Made by a program: the position numbers and the translations under genes. Shown piece by piece: positions 60,411 to 64,000 of a stretch of 64,000 nucleotides of DNA. Below the pieces are notes generated by a model, which did no database searches, was not told where the DNA came from, and worked only from the letters and a program-made list of their open reading frames with translations. Source of the DNA: an uncultured Lacinutrix sp. (GTDB taxonomy: Bacteria; Bacteroidota; Bacteroidia; Flavobacteriales; Flavobacteriaceae); contig NZ_CANMSJ010000006.1 in the NCBI RefSeq assembly GCF_947500605.1, forward strand, positions 1-64,000, read 5' to 3'. The stretch's first letter is position 1. The number at the start of each line of letters is the position of its first letter.

Positions 60411-63400
60411 ATGATTCATTTCTTCGGAAACCAAAACAGTAAACTATATGCTGTTCAAGCAACAAAAGAATTATCAACTACAACCATCTCAAAATTGACA
60501 TGGTTATTTGGCGACCAACCAAAAATAAATGCAGCGTCTATAGACGCTTTTTTTATTGGACCACGTGCAGCCATGATAACACCTTGGAGTACCAATGCTG
60601 TAGAAATCACCCAGAATATGGGAATAGAAGGCATTATTAGAATTGAAGAATTTGAAAGCTGTAAGCAGGATTTCAAGGATTTCGATCCTATGATTTCTGA
60701 AAAATACAACAGCATAAACCAAGAGTCTTTTAAAATAGACATTAAGCCTGAAGCTATTCTTAATATCGAGGATATTTCAGCTTATAACAAACAAGAAGGT
60801 TTAGCTTTAAACGATGAAGAAATTGAATACCTAGAAGGTGTTTCAAAAAAAATAGGACGACCATTAACAGATTCTGAAGTCTTTGGGTTCTCTCAAGTTA
60901 ATTCTGAACATTGTCGTCATAAAATATTTAATGGTACTTTTATTATTGATGGAGAAGAAAAACCAACATCACTTTTTAAATTAATAAAAGAAACTGCAAA
61001 ACAACATCCTAACGATATTGTTTCGGCTTATAAAGATAATGTGGCTTTTATTAAAGGTCCAAAAGTGGAACAATTTGCTCCTAAAACAGCAGATAAGCCA
61101 GATTATTATACAACATCAGATTACGAATCTGTAATTTCAATAAAAGCAGAAACACACAATTTTCCAACAACAGTAGAGCCATTTAATGGAGCTGCAACTG
61201 GAGCTGGAGGAGAAATTAGAGATAGACTTGCAGGTGGAAAAGGTTCTTTACCACTAGCAGGAACTGCTGTTTACATGACATCTTATTCTCGTTTAGAAAA
61301 AAATAGACCTTGGGAGCAAAAAATGGAAGCTAGAGATTGGTTATACCAAACTCCTGTAGATATTTTAATAAAGGCTAGTAATGGTGCATCAGACTTTGGA
61401 AACAAATTTGGACAACCATTAATTTGTGGATCGGTATTAACTTTCGAACACGAACAAGATGCTAGAAAAATTGGTTTCGATAAAGTAATTATGCAGGCTG
61501 GTGGTATTGGTTATGGAAAAGCAGAACAAGCCTTAAAAGACACTCCAAAAACTGGTGATAAAATTGTAATTCTTGGTGGTGAAAACTACAGAATTGGAAT
61601 GGGTGGAGCAGCTGTTTCTAGTGCAGATACTGGAGCTTTTAGTTCTGGAATTGAACTAAACGCTGTGCAACGTTCTAATCCTGAAATGCAAAAACGTGCT
61701 GCTAATGCAGTTCGTGGTATGGTAGAAAGTGAAGAAAACTTTATTGTTTCTATCCACGATCATGGAGCTGGAGGACACTTAAATTGTTTAAGTGAATTAG
61801 TAGAAGATACTGGTGGAAAGATAGATTTAGATAAACTACCTGTTGGAGATCCTACATTATCTGCAAAAGAAATAATTGGTAACGAATCTCAAGAACGTAT
61901 GGGATTAGTAATTGCCGAAGAACATTTAGATACTTTAAATAAAATTGCAGAACGTGAGCGCTCTCCAATATATACTGTTGGTGAAGTTACAGGAAACCAT
62001 CGTTTTACTTTCGAATCTAAAACCAAAGGTGATAAACCAATGGATTTAGCTTTAGAAGATATGTTTGGTAGTTCTCCTAAAACAATAATGAATGATGTTA
62101 CTGTAGATAGAAACTACGGTGGAATCTCGTACAATACAGATAACTTTTACAATTATCTAGACCAAGTATTACAGTTAGAAGCTGTTGCTTGTAAAGATTG
62201 GTTAACAAACAAAGTAGACCGTTGTGTTGGTGGAAAAGTAGCAAAACAACAATGTGTTGGACCATTACAAATACCATTAAATAATGTTGGAGTTATGGCT
62301 CTAGATTATAAGGGAAAAGAAGGTATTGCAACATCAATTGGCCACTCTCCTATTTCAGGACTAATAAATCCTGTCGCAGGAAGTAGAAACAGTATTACAG
62401 AGGCTTTAACAAATATTATCTGGGCTCCTTTAAAAGATGGATTACAAAGTGTATCCCTATCTGCAAATTGGATGTGGCCTTGTAAAAATGAAGGTGAAGA
62501 TGCACGTTTATACGAAGCCGTAAAAGCAATTTCAGAATATGCTATAGATTTAGGTATTAATGTGCCAACTGGAAAAGATTCTCTTTCTATGAAGCAGAAA
62601 TATCCTAACGAAGAGGTAATCTCTCCTGGAACAGTAATTATTTCGGCTGCTGGTAATTGTAATGAAATATCTAAAGTTGTTGAGCCTGTTTTAAAACAAG
62701 GTAAAGGAGATATTTATTATATTAATATTTCTCAAGATTCTTTTGAATTAGGTGGAAGTTCGTTTGCGCAAATCAATAATAAAATAGGGAATACTACTCC
62801 TAATGTTAAAAATGCAGATTACGTAAAAACGGTATTTAATACCATTCAGAAATTAATAAAAGAAGAACAGATTGTCGCAGGACACGATGTTGCTTCAGGT
62901 GGTTTAATTACTACTCTTTTAGAATTATGTTTTGCTGATAATAATTTGGGTGCAGAATTAGACATTACAGCTATCAACGAAAAAGATGCTTTTAAAGTCT
63001 TATTTGCTGAAAACGCAGGTATTGTTTTCCAATCTAAAGATGCTTCAATAGAAAAAGTATTAGCAGATGCTAACATCGATTTTTTCAACATTGGAAAAGT
63101 CACAAAAAGTGATACTTTAAGCATCATTAATAATACTGAAGTTTTTACCATGACCGTATCACGTTTACGTGACGTTTGGTATAAAACCTCTTTCTTATTA
63201 GACCAAAAGCAAACTGCTAATAATTTAGCAGAAGCACGCTATAATAATTATAAAAATCAGCCATTAAAATATACTTTCCCTAAGCATTTTACAGGAAAGT
63301 TACCTGCTATAGGAAATACAAGACCAAAAGCAGCGATTCTACGCGAAAAAGGTTCAAACTCTGAACGTGAAATGGCAAATGCTATGTACTTAGCTGGTTT

Positions 63401-64000
63401 TGATGTAAAAGATGTACACATGACCGATTTAATTTCTGGTCGTGAAACACTTGAAGATATTCAGTTTTTAGGAGCTGTTGGAGGATTCTCTAATTCAGAT
63501 GTTTTAGGTTCTGCAAAAGGTTGGGCTGGAGCTATAAAATACAACGAAAAAGCGAATAAAGTAATTAACGATTTCTTTAATCGTGAAGACACTTTATCTG
63601 TTGGTATTTGTAACGGTTGCCAATTATTTATGGAACTTGACCTTATTAATCCTGAGCACGATGTACATGGAAAAATGATTCATAACGAATCTAAAAAACA
63701 TGAAAGTTCGTTTACATCAGTAGCTATTCAGAAAAACAATTCAGTAATGCTATCTACTTTAGAAGGTACTACTTTAGGTGTTTGGATTTCTCATGGTGAA
63801 GGTAAATTTAACTTACCAAAAGAAGAAAACGAATATAATATTGTTGCTAAATATGGTTATGAAGGTTACCCGAATAATCCAAATGGATCAGACTTTAACA
63901 CAGCAATGCTTTGTGATACAACCGGAAGACACCTAGTAACAATGCCACATATTGAGCGCTCTACTTTTCAATGGAACTGGGCAAATTATCCACAAGACAG
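60411..64000 (+). CDS. purL: Phosphoribosylformylglycinamidine synthase (3' end missing)
   Basis: The frame is open from the ATG at 60411 (MIHFFGNQNSKLYAV) to the window edge, 1196 full codons, near the usual 1,200-1,300 of the large single-chain enzyme. FSQVNSEHCRHKIF is the diagnostic N-terminal motif. ETHNFPTTVEPFNGAATGAGGEI, the IHDHGAGGHLNCLSE loop, GKDSLSMKQKYP, and the glutaminase GVCNGCQL-type motif (ICNGCQLF) near the end are all present in order. It makes FGAM from FGAR in purine synthesis. It is cut only by the window edge. Confidence 0.95.
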   Translation, partial: MIHFFGNQNSKLYAVQATKELSTTTISKLTWLFGDQPKINAASIDAFFIGPRAAMITPWSTNAVEITQNMGIEGIIRIEEFESCKQDFKDFDPMISEKYNSINQESFKIDIKPEAILNIEDISAYNKQEGLALNDEEIEYLEGVSKKIGRPLTDSEVFGFSQVNSEHCRHKIFNGTFIIDGEEKPTSLFKLIKETAKQHPNDIVSAYKDNVAFIKGPKVEQFAPKTADKPDYYTTSDYESVISIKAETHNFPTTVEPFNGAATGAGGEIRDRLAGGKGSLPLAGTAVYMTSYSRLEKNRPWEQKMEARDWLYQTPVDILIKASNGASDFGNKFGQPLICGSVLTFEHEQDARKIGFDKVIMQAGGIGYGKAEQALKDTPKTGDKIVILGGENYRIGMGGAAVSSADTGAFSSGIELNAVQRSNPEMQKRAANAVRGMVESEENFIVSIHDHGAGGHLNCLSELVEDTGGKIDLDKLPVGDPTLSAKEIIGNESQERMGLVIAEEHLDTLNKIAERERSPIYTVGEVTGNHRFTFESKTKGDKPMDLALEDMFGSSPKTIMNDVTVDRNYGGISYNTDNFYNYLDQVLQLEAVACKDWLTNKVDRCVGGKVAKQQCVGPLQIPLNNVGVMALDYKGKEGIATSIGHSPISGLINPVAGSRNSITEALTNIIWAPLKDGLQSVSLSANWMWPCKNEGEDARLYEAVKAISEYAIDLGINVPTGKDSLSMKQKYPNEEVISPGTVIISAAGNCNEISKVVEPVLKQGKGDIYYINISQDSFELGGSSFAQINNKIGNTTPNVKNADYVKTVFNTIQKLIKEEQIVAGHDVASGGLITTLLELCFADNNLGAELDITAINEKDAFKVLFAENAGIVFQSKDASIEKVLADANIDFFNIGKVTKSDTLSIINNTEVFTMTVSRLRDVWYKTSFLLDQKQTANNLAEARYNNYKNQPLKYTFPKHFTGKLPAIGNTRPKAAILREKGSNSEREMANAMYLAGFDVKDVHMTDLISGRETLEDIQFLGAVGGFSNSDVLGSAKGWAGAIKYNEKANKVINDFFNREDTLSVGICNGCQLFMELDLINPEHDVHGKMIHNESKKHESSFTSVAIQKNNSVMLSTLEGTTLGVWISHGEGKFNLPKEENEYNIVAKYGYEGYPNNPNGSDFNTAMLCDTTGRHLVTMPHIERSTFQWNWANYPQD

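Overview
The window is a piece of a low-GC chromosome of a Bacteroidetes bacterium, most likely a marine member of the Flavobacteriaceae. The signs are Type IX secretion sorting domains, many lipoproteins with a short lipobox, TAnnTTTG-type -7 promoter boxes, almost no Shine-Dalgarno sites, and families such as DUF4199, DUF5916, DUF6090, DUF6702 and type-B L31. No rRNA or tRNA gene was seen.

Region 1 (1-12,680) is an accessory array of about ten gene cassettes, all read on the + strand. Each cassette is separated from the next by a roughly 130-200 bp nested palindrome that resembles an integron attC site. Each cassette starts with GTT plus 5-7 cassette-specific bases and ends with the exact or near-exact reverse complement of those bases, followed by the conserved palindrome. 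One cassette (a cation transporter with its downstream palindrome, 970 bp) is present twice with no difference noticed, and both copies are cut at the same GTT. This marks the unit of movement. Payloads include small secreted proteins, a DMP19/DUF4375-like protein, a GIY-YIG protein, two copies of the transporter and a Type II restriction-modification pair. The cytosine methyltransferase of that pair has an integrase Arm domain at its N-terminus. No recombinase gene is in the window, which opens inside the array.

Region 2 (12,680-42,500) is ordinary chromosome. It begins with a sensor operon (YfiR-like protein, TonB-dependent receptor, histidine kinase, response regulator, receiver-kinase hybrid). 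Then come an HxlR regulator divergent from a VOC protein, folE, msrA, a DUF5916 outer-membrane protein, a LolD-like ATPase, mtaB, a peptide-binding lipoprotein, three tandem YhhN-like membrane proteins, a GlmU-like protein, rpmE2, a DUF4199 protein, a DPM1-like glycosyltransferase, a phosphosugar mutase, an IPT lipoprotein, an MsbA-like exporter, and a first ECF sigma module.

Region 3 (42,500-57,060) looks like one regulon. A minus-strand ECF sigma factor gene (56,410-56,988) and six other transcription units share an upstream element with the form GCGCAAGTT-N13-GCATCTAAA, with an identical 13-base spacer at all seven sites. The controlled genes are five YHYH-domain proteins, two SCO-family proteins, two MORN-repeat proteins, two DUF6702-like proteins, two EF-hand proteins plus an EF-hand tail on one YHYH protein, a CotH-kinase-like protein and one decayed EF-hand gene. 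They form repeating modules, YHYH-MORN-SCO twice and YHYH-DUF6702 twice. The shared theme is metal (Ca or Cu) handling at the cell surface, but the biological role is not known to me.

Region 4 (57,100-64,000) holds an RsmB/NOP-type RNA methyltransferase, a secreted endonuclease I with a T9SS tail, and purL, which runs off the right edge.
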